From Ectobius pallidus (taxonomy: Eukaryota > Arthropoda > Insecta > Blattodea > Ectobiidae), in NCBI GenBank assembly GCA_964059195.1, contig CAXKWD010000004.1, forward strand, positions 121,554,043-121,618,042: a DNA stretch of 64,000 bases. The letters are read 5' to 3'. The position numbers were made by a program, and so were the translations under genes. The notes beneath the pieces are model-generated. The model did no database searches. It was not told the DNA's origin and worked only from the letters and a program-made list of their open reading frames with translations. Positions 31,253-42,474 of this stretch are shown piece by piece; within the stretch, counting starts at the first letter, position 1; each line of letters starts with the position of its first letter.

Positions 31253-32288
31253 ATTGTTTAAATCGTCTGGAGTGATGGTAGCCTCAACCTCTTGTTTTTT
31301 TACGGGCAGACACTTTCCTTATCAGGGTCCATGCTGCTTGGCATTTGTTGTTAGATTCTTCTATGAACCTGGCATTAGCCAGTTGTTTTGCTGCATTTAC
31401 TTCATGCTTATATTGATCTCTAGTGTATTTGTAAGCTTTATAAGAAGCTAGAGTACTGGTATTTTGGAATATTGTATAATATACCATAACAGTGTTTTTC
31501 ATTTGTTTCAATTTGGGCGTATACCAGCTTACACCAGTTTTGGTTGCTCTTGACACCTTCTTAGAAGTTCTTTGAGTTTTAACCGGACAAGCCAATTTGA
31601 AGAGCTCTATAAACTTAGTGAAAAACAGTTCGAATACTTCCTCCGCATTGCCTACATTTTGGTTTAGTAGATTCTCCCAATCCACATTGCTTAGCAAAAC
31701 CCAAAATATATTCAGGTTACCTGGAGAAAGATTTCTATATAGCGAACTTGTCGATGGGCGAGAATCAGATTCTGATACGAAACACACGGTTAATTCGAGA
31801 CCGCTATGGTCCGAAATATCAAGGGGCTTCACACAGGTATTACATTGTTCCAGTGGGATGTTCGTAAATATATTGTCTAGGCAAGCGTCCAAACGTGTAG
31901 GTTTGTCATTTGTATAGTTGCAGTCAAACTGTCTGAGAAGGTTTAATAGCCTACTCACACTAAATTGATCACGTAACACGTCAAACTTGGAGTTTACATC
32001 TCCGCCATTTACAATGTATGCATTCATACGACTGAGAACTATTAATAGTTTCTCAAGGTTAGCTAGAAAATTGTTTACATCACCAGCCGGTGAGTGATAT
32101 ACACTAACTATAATAACATTTGGGTTTTCAACCCTTATTGCTACACATTCAATGTCAAGTTCGATGCAAAGCCATTTAAAATCTAATACGCTGCAGCTTC
32201 GCATCCAGCGGTCGGCAACAAAAATTCCGACCCCTCCTCTTATATGTTGTTCGCATAGATTAGACCGGTTGATAAAAATTACAAACAA
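31253..32288 (-). pseudogene. LINE-C ORF2: APE endonuclease and linker
   Basis: Endonuclease blocks: GGVGIFVADRW, VIIVSVYHSPAGD, DACLDNIFTN and ISDHSGLEL. The Asn residues expected in the AGDFN-like block are altered here (VNGGDVNSK). The domain N-terminus is missing. The linker carries AAWTLIRKVSARKK. A seven-A run near 31298 shifts the frame to a premature stop at 31284. The true frame continues as QEVEATITPDDLNNF and then meets the T-run near 31250. Confidence 0.85.
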
Positions 32289-32300
32289 GCCTACACCATC

Positions 32301-32932
32301 ACATCATTTGGGCAGTATAGGCTACTTATAGAAGTCACAAGACCTAGTATTCGTTTCCAGCAACACAAATGACCAACTTTGACAGTCAATTTATATGTTC
32401 TTTAATAATAAGGAAAATGTGCACGTTCAATGAGAAGATATTGATGTTCTTTGACTATACCAATTCCACAGAGTGAAAAATAAAAACTCTAATGAATAAT
32501 ACGGTTGTATTTTCCTAAACCCTGAGCATTTTATAAGCTGACATCACCATGGACAGCATAAGAAATCCAGGACTGTCCAGACTAATCCTGAATGTATGGC
32601 AAGTTACTTTACAGTATAAAATAATGATGCAAAAAGTTACAGGTGTCTTGGGAAAGTACTGTAGAGTATGCCACCTCTTTATACTTACGTCAGTGTTAGT
32701 AAGAGGGGAAAAAACACTATTTCTTGGTGAAAAGAGTTATTTTATTTGGCCTCTGCACATCAATGCTAAAATGTTCATAATTTTGATGGTAGCATTTGGA
32801 ATTTTGTTGTCCTAAGGATCGGCTTGGTGTGAAGGAGGCAAATTCTTTTACAAATATCCTACAGGACAAAAGGTTGTTCTTTGATTGTCTCTCTGTGAAG
32901 GATATTGTTTTATCTTACACCATTTTATAATA
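32301..32932. other. No gene recognised
   Basis: No family signature in the short frames. The left edge may retain unrecognisable 5' sequence of LINE-C. Confidence 0.4.
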
Positions 32933-33181
32933 TTCCTATGCAGGGCCGTCGCGTGGGCGATCGCCCCGGGCGCCGCGACCAGGGGGGCGCCGTGGCAACG
33001 GCAAAAATAAAACAACAAAATTTGAAAAAATAAGTAGGATGTACATAACATATTTTTAAAGTTAGGTATAACTGAATTTTGAATATTACGTTGTATGTTT
33101 TTATTGAACAAATAAATATTTGACACCAATAACTTTAGGCCTATATTTGATAAGTTATCCCAAAATAATTATTTCTTTATA

Positions 33182-33334
33182 AAAACATATTTACGATCAA
33201 CTACATCACAGGAGAGACTGAATTCTCTGGCCATTTTGTCCATTGAAAACGATGAAGCACAAAAAATAGACTTGAAGGAAATTCTAACGACATTTGCTCG
33301 TGCAAAAACCAGGCGAATGTCATTTAATGTTTAG
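33182..33334 (+). pseudogene. hAT-2 transposase C-terminal remnant
   Basis: The plus-strand frame reads TYLRSTTSQERLNSLAILS then IENDEAQKIDLKEIL and TTFARAKTRRMSF before a stop. LRSxxSQERLxxLAILSIE is the characteristic C-terminus of the TTF-zinc-finger/ZMYM-like hAT transposases. About 50 residues remain, so the catalytic domain is lost. Confidence 0.8.
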
Positions 33335-33588
33335 TACCTTGTCCTAATTTGATAAACGCGGTTCCATTTTCTATATTCTATGCAATGTATGTATCGAGGT
33401 TTCCCACACTATTAATTTGTAGTCCATTAATAACGCCTAAAGTATTTTTTTTATGATTGTTAAGATTTTCTAAAATTACTAAACTTGTATTAATTTGATT
33501 TTCAATTCAATGTTATTAAAAAAAATTAAATAATTTTATTTCTGGTATTTTTTTAAGGTAATCCGATTAGGTGTCTCTTTTGGGCACA

Positions 33589-33772
33589 AAAACACAGACA
33601 GCGACGCTACCCGACGCGCAACTTGGCTAACGAGCGACTGAACGCGATGCGGCTTGGAACTTGTCCAGTCCACGTCGCCCCAAGTCGCGTCGCTCATTGC
33701 GTGTTTAATCCCAAATGTTTATATGTATTTGATAGTGTCGCGTCAAGTCGCTCGCTGCGTGTTTGTGTTTGA
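33589..33772. repeat. CpG-rich imperfect palindrome inside hAT-2
   Basis: The left edge, starting AAACACAGACAGCGACGC, is inverted at the right edge (reverse complement begins AAACACAAACACGCAGCG). A second inverted pair sits inside (GCGATGCGGCTTGG near 33645 with CCAAGTCGCGTCGC near 33680). The CpG density is far above that of the surroundings. It could be a nested miniature element. Confidence 0.5.
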
Positions 33773-33897
33773 ATCCCTACAGATAGGTGGAATGTCGGGT
33801 GGGTGTAAGTGGGATTGAGTTTTTTTTGGGGGGGGGGGGCGCCTGACGAAATCTTGCCCCGGGCGCCAACAAACCACGCGACGGCCCTGTTCCTATG

Positions 33898-34146
33898 CCT
33901 CATTCTAATGTGCAGTGTCATAAATACCAAAAACAGTAATGGTAATCAAATAAATCAAACATTCATATACACAGTGAATAAATAATTGGAATGGTTTCAT
34001 GATTTCACTATAGGTAAATGAATTAACAAATAAGTACAAAACTTTACCACACTTACCAGTACCATAATTTATTTGACACATTTAAAGGTGTTTGATATAA
34101 TTAAGGAATCGCGCACAATGTGCATTATCTTAACCTAAGACTTAAC
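33898..34146. other. Flank of the tandem array; no gene
   Basis: Contains GCGCACAATGTGCAT (34111-34125), a block also found in each 74-bp linker of the array, and ends in the left target duplication ACTTAAC (34140-34146). Confidence 0.6.
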
Positions 34147-34257
34147 CAAATACTCTCAATAAGAATACCGCCCACTCTACTCTATTCCCTTTGTTCAAAA
34201 TGTCCACTAGCACAGAGGTGCCATCTGTTGAGTAGGAATGGGCAGCAGTCTCAGAAG

Positions 34258-36256
34258 TAGTGATGGGAACCATTCGAATGAATTCATTCGAAATATTCGA
34301 TTGTTAAAATCATTCGAAATGTTCGAGATGTTAAAAAAATCATTCGAATGATTTTGCTCTGCTCCAGACTAGGGTTAGAGCGCTTCGCTTACTGAACTGA
34401 AGTGTGAAAGCGAATGAATTCATTCGAATGCTTCTTCAACCTCTCGGAATCTGACTTTTCGGCTCGTTCTCTCGTTCATTCGATTGTTTTCGTGTTCCAT
34501 CGTGTCCCAGTTAGCAAAGCGTTCGGTAACTTCCATCTCTCCCATTCCAAGTGGGGATGGCATGACGCAGAGCTAGTTTCAACCCCAGGCTACAAAATAT
34601 ATTTTGACAATAAAATAGCCGTTCTCTCGAATATTAAAAAGTTCAATTTTTCACAGATTGTTCCTATTTTACATCCATCATTAGCTTCTACATGAAACAT
34701 ATGCATTCTCAAATGGATTATTTATTTCATTAATTACCGTATGTTATGAATTATGATATTAAATACAGCCATTCAATTTTTATATTTGATGCATTTATAA
34801 GATTTTTAAGCAGTACCAACATTAGCTATTTACATAAATGCATATCTTCAACAACCTAAGCTATGAGTATTTACAATCTTACAAAGTTAATTATACCAGT
34901 CAAAAGTAATATTCTAAGTTATACTTTAATTATTGACTCGAGATCAGATTACTTAATCAGGAGGCAACATTGCAACATGTTGTTTAGAGTCCATTTAGAT
35001 ATCAATCATAATTAATAATTCTATACCACATTGAACTGTTGAATTAGTTAACTGAGACATGTTCCAATTACCTTCATATTTTATAAATTATCTAAGTAAG
35101 AGCATATTTTCCGCGACAAACTATAATATGGGTATACTAATTTAACCTTTTCACTTCTGTTGTTTCTACTATTATTGTCTAAAGATCTGCAGTATTCCAA
35201 CATGTCAGAGAACTGGCAACATCTAATTTATTTTAATGGTAATGCCACCAAAGTGGGAATGCTTGCATTTTTTCCCTTTTAAAATAAAAAAAATCATCCA
35301 CCCCTAAAGGGTTGTGTTCAGAAGGTGAATGGACTTGCAGTCTTTTCAATTTCCACATCCTAATAAAGGGGAAAAAATTAGGAAGAAAGGAAGGAAAAAA
35401 ACCAGACCCCATCGCCAACCTACATGTGCTCAATCACGGCTCAGTTTACTCAGGCGGAAATACTCTTCGGCCAGGCTTTGCAGAGACCTTGAATTGCTTT
35501 TGTCGGTTCCTAATTATACAAGAAAATTATATATAAAACAACAAACATACTTCTTTATAAAATTAATAATTATTGAGATACAGATTAAAGAGCCACGACC
35601 TATAGTACATGAAAATAGCATTGTACTAAACTTTATTCTACTGTTTATTAACTGAAATGTTCGTGTTATTTCTTGTCTTGTTTTGATTCGTTGTCTTTGA
35701 ACAGTTATGTCTGCATTTATGCAAAAATACTGCAATATGACGTAACACTACCTTCAGTATGCTATTATAACAGTAATAAAATAAATAGTACTAAATTTGT
35801 TTCACATATGCTCTCACATACGTGTTATTGAATTTCTTAGTTAAACGAACGATGTCTACCCTATTAAATAATAATTTGAAATCTTCAGATTTAAATAGAT
35901 TTGGAGATCTTATCGAATTATAGATATAATTACTTTACAGCATCGCATATAACTGACAATATAGTTATTCGGATTTCCGAACGTAATAAAATAAACTGAA
36001 GAATACACTGTACATAATCAATTTAATAACTTATTTACCTTAATTACTATTTATTAAACTTGAAAATTTGAATGGACCTAATACTAAAATTAGATACATT
36101 TCATTTCGTTGTATTCAAATTTGGTCGTGAAAATATATTTATCTATTTTAGGCCTACTATTGTCTTTTTCTGTATTATATTTATCCTTCCATGCTTTAAC
36201 TTCATATTACATATTACATCGCTTAATTAGGAGCTTAGGGTATACCAATAAGCCGT

Positions 36257-36298
<42 letters not shown>

Positions 36299-37193
36299 TA
36301 ATCTGTTTCTGTTGTCGTTATGTTCTCTATTCATTGGGATTGATAGGCCTATACAGTTATAATGATTATGATAATATTATTAGGTGAATAGTAACGATAA
36401 GTCGTGATAAGTAAATATTCAATCCTTTGTGAATGGGATATTAAAATTAACCTACGGCAAATGATTTTTTATAGTCAAAGATAATGATGCAAACTTATTT
36501 TTGTTATTAGGAAAGTCATATGAGCTTTTATTGCAAGAAAAAAGGATTGACTGGTATTTTATTTAAAATTGTAAGTCCAAAGAGAAAACTAATATGAACA
36601 GATTTTTTGTTATTTATGATTGATTTAAAGCTTTAAGAACGTGTCTTGAAATTACATAATTTTTACTTTTTCGTAAATTGAAAAGTTACCGTATATTATT
36701 TTGTACTTGATTGTATTATGCTTGTTATTATTAAACACCACAGATATGCAAATGCAAATAATAACTACGAAGTTGCCTGGTTATTGCTGCATTAAGCAAT
36801 TTATATTTGTAGGACTTCAAGAAATTTCATGTTAGGCCTAATTTACTGTAGGCCTATTTACTACAGCACTTGTTCGAGACTACATGACTAAAATAATAAA
36901 CATCTCTGGAGGCCGTGTTTGTTGTAAGCTGGCCGCATTGTTCTCTGCCGGAAATGTGCGCACTAAATTTAAATCTACCCGCTTTCGAATGCCAATGAAG
37001 TGAAGTGAGAACGGAAGATTTCATTCGAAAAATATTGAAGCTAGCGAATGAACATCTCGTAGGTTGCATGTAACTATCCCTCTATGAATAAAACACTTCG
37101 AATGAATTCATTCGAAATATTCATTCGAAATGTTTAGTTCTGCATTCGAATGATCATTCGATTGTTAAAATCATTCGATTTTTCCCATCACTA
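34258..37193. mobile_element. hAT-3: 2.9 kb hAT element found only in array copy 1
   Basis: Inverted ends TAGTGATGGGA (34258) and TCCCATCACTA (37183-37193) are followed inward by repeated ATTCATTCGAA / TCATTCGAATG motifs, typical hAT subterminal repeats. CTCAGAAG flanks it (34250-34257 and 37194-37201). Array copies 2-5 show the single uninterrupted CTCAGAAG at the same point (39893, 42578, 45268, 47959), a direct empty site. No transposase is recognised; an (AAT)n run lies at 36259-36299. Confidence 0.95.
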
Positions 37194-37493
37194 CTCAGAA
37201 GCTACTTAATGAACCTATATAGCTGCAGAAATAAATTTGTTTTTCAAAGTCCTGATGACACAGTAACTTATTTTTGTGCTTGATAATGCAGGAATTAGGT
37301 CGGGAAATAACATAATTTACACTACCGCTAAACTAACTTAATTAAATGACGACAACGCTAATTTTTTAAGTAAAACTTCTTTAGCCGCGGTAGGGGTAAA
37401 TCGAGAGCTTGTGTAACGCTCAAAATCGTCACGAAATTAGTGAGGTGTGACGGAACGGTCTGCACAGAAAACAATCGACTCAATGATTAGGCT

Positions 37494-37925
37494 TATCCAA
37501 AACTGAAAAAGTCCAAACAATAAAAATTAAAAAATCCAAAATTTAAAAAGTTAAAAAATCCAAAATTAAAATATACAAAAAATACAAAATCCAACATTTA
37601 AATAATCTAAAATTTCAAAATCAGAAAATTCAAAGAACCAAAATTAATAAGTCCAAAATTTAAAAAATAAAAAATCCAAAATTAAAAAATCTTAATATCC
37701 AAAATTTAAAACATAAATATCAAAATTATAAAATTCTAAAATATAAAAATAGAAAAATCCAAAATTAAAAATAAAAAATTAAAAAATACAAAACTAAAAA
37801 CATTCAATGATCTAAAATATAAAAAAAATTAAAAATCCAAAATTAAATTAAAAGATCAGAAATTTAAAAAATCCAAATCCAAAATTTGAAAAATCCAATA
37901 ATCCAAAATTGAAAAAAAAAAAAAA
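37494..37925. repeat. CCAAAATTAAAAA degenerate minisatellite, copy 1
   Basis: About 430 bp of A-rich sequence repeatedly reading TCCAAAATT(A/T)AAAAA with irregular spacing of roughly 10-20 bp. The same tract is present in every array copy (about 40193-40618, 42878-43306, 45568-45995, 48257-48690). Confidence 0.85.
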
Positions 37926-38281
37926 AGTTTCACTTCTGCCGCATGGCGTTCCACACACACTTTTTTTTTAATAAGTATCAAAACTAATTGTTTCACTTTA
38001 ATACATTTTCGTGAAAATCAGCTTTAAATTTTAATTCATACGATTTGCAAGATACTTTGTACAATATATACTTTTTTTTTTTAATTTGAAATTTTTACAT
38101 GTAAAACAATTCGGATGGTAAGCCAATGAACATCTGAATGAATCAGTCTTGTACACACTCTAATTAACGATTTTACTTATTTCACTCTCAAAATAATTAT
38201 TACAACCATAGACGGCACATATCATGCAACCTACATAACCGGACATTTTCTTTAGGCCTATGTTCTATTTATTATTTTACT

Positions 38282-39550
38282 CAGGGGTGGCCACCCCCCA
38301 AAACTTCATTGCTCACCCCCCAAACTTCATTGCTCACCCCAGCCCAATTGCCTGTCGACAAGGGCGCCCATATGATATTTTCTAGGGGGGGGGATTTTTT
38401 AAATTAATTTATTTTTTGTCGCTTTAACTTCTTGGGCCACTTTGTATTTTATATTAATAATATAATAAGTAGCCAGAAAATAATTGCGGGGAGGGTCGGA
38501 AGTGCCGGGGGGGGGGGTTTGGAATACCCCCCCAAAAAGGGGTCGGGGGTCCATCCCAGAAAATTTTTAAATATTGAACTAATGAAAATCACATTTTACG
38601 CTATTTTAGCACTAAAAAACTAGTTAAGAAATTTGTTTACCATACTCTAAGACATGCCAATGTAAACAAGAAAATGTTACCTAAGTCGGAAGTCCACCCC
38701 GGGAAATTTTTAAATATTGAACTAATGAAAATCTCATTTTACGCTATTTTAGCACTGAAAACTAGTTATGAATTTGTTTACCATACTCTAAGACATTTCA
38801 ATGTACATAAGAAATCATTACCTAGGTGGGGGGTCCAGCCCCGGAAATTTTTCAAAATATTGAAATAATGAAAATCACATTTTACGCTATTTTAGCACTG
38901 AAAAACTAGTTAGCAAATTTGTTTACTATACTCTAAGACATGGCAACTTAAACATGAAATTGTTACCTAAATTATAATACTTATTACTATTTATAAGAAA
39001 CGTTAAATAGCACATGGGACAGTGGTCATAATAGGCCTACTCATTATGTTATGAAAAGAAAATAACTGCTACATCATATTTGACACACCAACAAATCTTG
39101 TTTAATTAAATAAATATATTTTTTAAATACAAGTATAGAATTTTAGGTTTTGACTCTTGGGGGTCTGAACCCCCCTTTTCTAATCCGCTGTGGATTCTGC
39201 TTCCATGTTGTCGATTTGGTAAAACTTCTGCAATTAAAATAATTGTCTTAAAAGAAAAACACCTGACGATAATAATTAAGAATATACATTTTTTTCCTTG
39301 CGCCCCCCCCCCGGGTACGCCCATGGCTGTCGAAATTCTTCATCTTTATCTTTATAAAGAATTAAAAGAGACCTTTTGAAGTTATAGAACTTGGCCGTTT
39401 TTATTTTTAACATATAAAACTCTAATTTTGCAACAATTTTCAACCCCCGGCCAGAAAATTCATAACACGATAATATTCCCCCCCCCCCCCAGAAATTTCA
39501 ATGACGCAGTCTGCGTCTTAACCCACCCCCCCTCCCCCGTGGGCACCCTG
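38282..39550. mobile_element. hAT-4: nested hAT-like element, array copy 1
   Basis: Ends CAGGGGTGGCCAC (38282) and GTGGGCACCCTG (to 39550) are imperfect inverted repeats. TTTTACT lies on both sides (38275-38281 and 39551-39557), compatible with a slightly decayed 8-bp duplication. The interior has three tandem units of about 145 bp (near 38545, 38700, 38840), each with ATTTTACGCTATTTTAGCACT and TTTGTTTAC(C/T)ATACTCTAAG. Since all five copies carry it, it entered before amplification of the array. Confidence 0.8.
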
Positions 39551-39715
39551 TTTTACTAGAATTTATATTATATTTTCGTACACAAAACACAACAGACAAA
39601 CGTTAACTATATCAGCTGACTAGTAACTGCCCATTCCTGCTCACTGGCGGCGCTAGTAGTAGCGTGTCCCGGAAAAAGACAGGGAGTGGACGGTATTACT
39701 TATTGAGAGTATTTG

Positions 39716-39789
39716 GCTGCATATAATAATAATAATGGGGATAGCGCACAATGTGCATATTATCGAATATAGAGGACCGTGACTATGCA
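39716..39789. repeat. 74-bp linker between array copies 1 and 2
   Basis: Starts GCTGCATATAATAATAATAA, contains GCGCACAATGTGCAT, and ends ACCGTGACTATGCA. Essentially the same linker recurs at 42401-42474, 45091-45164 and 47782-47855. It belongs to neither terminal repeat. Confidence 0.9.
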
Positions 39790-42400
39790 CAAATACTCTC
39801 AATAAGAATACTGCCCACTCTACTCTATTCCCTTTGTTCAAAATGTCCACTAGCACAGAGGTGCCATCTGTTGAGTAGGAATGGGCAGCAGTCTCAGAAG
39901 CTACTTAATGAACCTATATAGCTGCAGAAATAAATTGGTTTTTAAAGTCCTGATGACACAGTAACTTATTTTTGTGCTTGATAATGCAGGAATTAGGTCG
40001 GGAAATAACATAATTTACACTACCGTTAAACTAACTTAATTAAATGACGACAACGCTAATTTTTTAAGTAAAACTTCTTTAGCCGCAGTAGGGGTAAATC
40101 GAGAGCTTGTGTAACGCTCAAAATCGTCACGAAATTAGTGAGGTGTGACGGAACGGTCTGCACAGAAAACAATCGACTCAATGATTAGGCTTATCCAAAA
40201 CTGAAAAAGTCCAAAAAATAAAAATTAAAAAATCCAAAATTTAAAAAGTTAAAAAATCCAAAATTAAAATATACAAAAAATACAAAATCCAACATTTAAA
40301 TAATCTAAAATTTCAAAATCAGAAAATTCAAAGAACCAAAATTAATAAGTCCAAAATTAAAAAAATAAAAAATCCAAAATTAAAAAATCTTAATATCCAA
40401 AATTTAAAACATAAATATCAAAATTATAAAATTCTAAAATAGAAAAATAGAAAAATCCAAAATTAAAAATAAAAAATTAAAAAATACAAAACTAAAAACA
40501 TTCAATGATCTAAAATATAAAAAAAATTAAAAATCCAAAATTAAATTAAAAGATCAGAAATTTAAAAAATCCAAATCCAAAATTTGAAAAATCCTCTAAT
40601 CCAAAATTGAAAAAAAAAAAGTTTCACTTCTGCCGCATGGCGTTCCACACACACTTTTTTTTAATAAGTATCAAAACTAATTGTTTCACTTTAATACATT
40701 TTCGTGAAAATCAGCTTTAAATTTTAATTCATACGATTTGCAAGATACTTTGTACAATATATACTTTTTTTTTTAATTTGAAATTTTTACATGTAAAACA
40801 ATTCGGATGGTAAGCCAATGAACATCTGAATGAAACAGTCTTGTACACACTCTAATTAACGATTTTACTTATTTCACTCTCAAAATAATTATTACAACCA
40901 TAGACGGCACATATCATGCAACCTACATAACCGGACATTTTCTTTAGGCCTATGTTGTATTTATTATTTTACTCAGGGGTGGCCACCCCCCAAAACTTCA
41001 TCGCTCACCCCCCAAACTACATTGCTCACCCCAACCCAATTGCCTGTCGACAAGGGCGCCCATATGATATTTTCTAGGGGGGGGGGATTTTTTAAATTAA
41101 TTTATTTTTTGTCGCTTTAACTTCTTGGGCCACTTTGTATTTTATATTAATAATATAATAAGTAGCCAGAAAATAATTGCGGGGAGGGTCGGAAGTGCCG
41201 GGGGGGGTTTGGAATACCCCCCCAAAAAGGGGTCGGGGGTCCATCCCAGAAAATTTTTAAATATTGAACTAATGAAAATCACATTTTACGCTATTTTAGC
41301 ACTAAAAAACTATTTAAGAAATTTGTTTACCATACTCTAAGACATGCCAATGTAAACAAGAAAATGTTACCTAAGTCGGAAGTCCACCCCGGGAAATTTT
41401 TAAATATTGAACTAATGAAAATCTCATTTTACGCTATTTTAGCACTGAAAACTAGTTATGAATTTGTTTACCATACTCTAAGACATTTCAATGTACATAA
41501 GAAATCATTACCTAGGTGGGGGGTCCAGCCCCGGAAATTTTTCAAAATATTGAAATAATGAAAATCACATTTTACGCTATTTTAGCACTGAAAAACTAGT
41601 TAGCAAATTTGTTTACTATACTCTAAGACATGGCAACTTAAACATGAAATTGTTACCTAAATTATAATACTTATTACTATTTATAAGAAACGTTAAATAG
41701 CACATGGGACAGTGGTCATAATAGGCCTACTCATTATGTTATGAAAAGAAAATAACTGCTACATCATATTTGACACACCAACAAATCTTGTTTAATTAAA
41801 TAAATATATTTTTTAAATACAAGTATAGAATTTTAGGTTTTGACTCTTGGGGGTCTGAACCCCCCTTTTCTAATCCGCTGTGGATTCTGCTTCCATGTTG
41901 TCGATTTGGTAAAACTTCTGCAATTAAAATAATTGTCTTAAAAGAAAAACACCTGACGATAATAATTAAGAATATACATTTTTTTCCTTGCGCCCCCCCC
42001 CCGGGTACGCCCATGGCTGTCGAAATTCTTCATCTTTATCTTTATAAAGAATTAAAAGAGACCTTTTGAAGTTATAGAACTTGGCCGTTTTTATTTTTAA
42101 CATATAAAACTCTAATTTTGCAACAATTTTCAACCCCCGGCCAGAAAATTCATAACACGATAATATTCCCCCCCCCAGAAATTTCAATGACGCAGTCTGC
42201 GTCTTAACCCACCCCCCTCCCCCGTGGGCACCCTGTTTTACTAGAATTTATATTATATTTTCGTACACAAAACACAACAGACAAACGTTAACTATATCAG
42301 CTGACTAGTAACTGCCCATTCCTGCTCACTGGCGGCGCTAGTAGTAGCGTGTCCCGGAAAAAGACAGGGAGTGGACGGTATTAATTATTGAGAGTATTTG
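39790..42400. mobile_element. Array element E, copy 2
   Basis: 2,611 bp between CAAATACTCTCAATAAG and its inverted end. Nearly identical to the other copies; it has a private AATACTGCCC variant in the left terminal repeat and TTAATTATTG in the right one, where copies 1 and 5 have TTACTTATTG. No hAT-3 insert. Confidence 0.95.
40974..42235. mobile_element. hAT-4 in array copy 2
   Basis: Same ends, interior triplicate and TTTTACT flanks as in copy 1. Confidence 0.8.
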
Positions 42401-42474
42401 GCTGCATATAATAATAATAATGGGGATAGCGCACAATGTGCATATTATCGAATATAGAGGACCGTGACTATGCA

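Larger units (their letters stand above)
28225..32300 (-). mobile_element. LINE-C: Jockey/CR1-group LINE carrying a nested hAT
   Basis: A minus-strand LINE with endonuclease (31284-32288), reverse transcriptase (30050-31245) and C-terminal part (28310-28738), ending in a TATAA-type tail repeat at about 28228-28250. A hAT element (28739-30049) splits the ORF2 C-terminal region. Without the insert and one 8-bp duplication, the frame runs straight from WGNSS into HINKVLLMQKKA. Upstream of 32288 a stop ends the recognisable endonuclease, so the 5' end is truncated or decayed. Confidence 0.9.
32941..33889 (+). mobile_element. hAT transposon derivative (hAT-2) with 8-bp target duplication
   Basis: Ends CAGGGCCGTCGCGTGG (32941-32956) and its exact reverse complement (33874-33889) are bounded by TTCCTATG on both sides (32933-32940 and 33890-33897). 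A transposase C-terminal remnant lies inside on the plus strand. A CpG-rich palindromic segment (33589-33772) may be a further nested element. Confidence 0.95.
34147..39715. mobile_element. Array element E, copy 1 (contains two hAT inserts)
   Basis: The left terminal repeat starts CAAATACTCTCAATAAG at 34147; the right one ends CTTATTGAGAGTATTTG at 39715. The inverted ends stay similar for roughly 100 bp, both reaching an AGGAATGGGCAG block. Subtracting hAT-3 (34258-37193) and its duplicated 8-mer leaves about 2.62 kb, the size of the other copies. No coding region is recognised. ACTTAAC precedes the element and also follows the last copy of the array. Confidence 0.9.
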
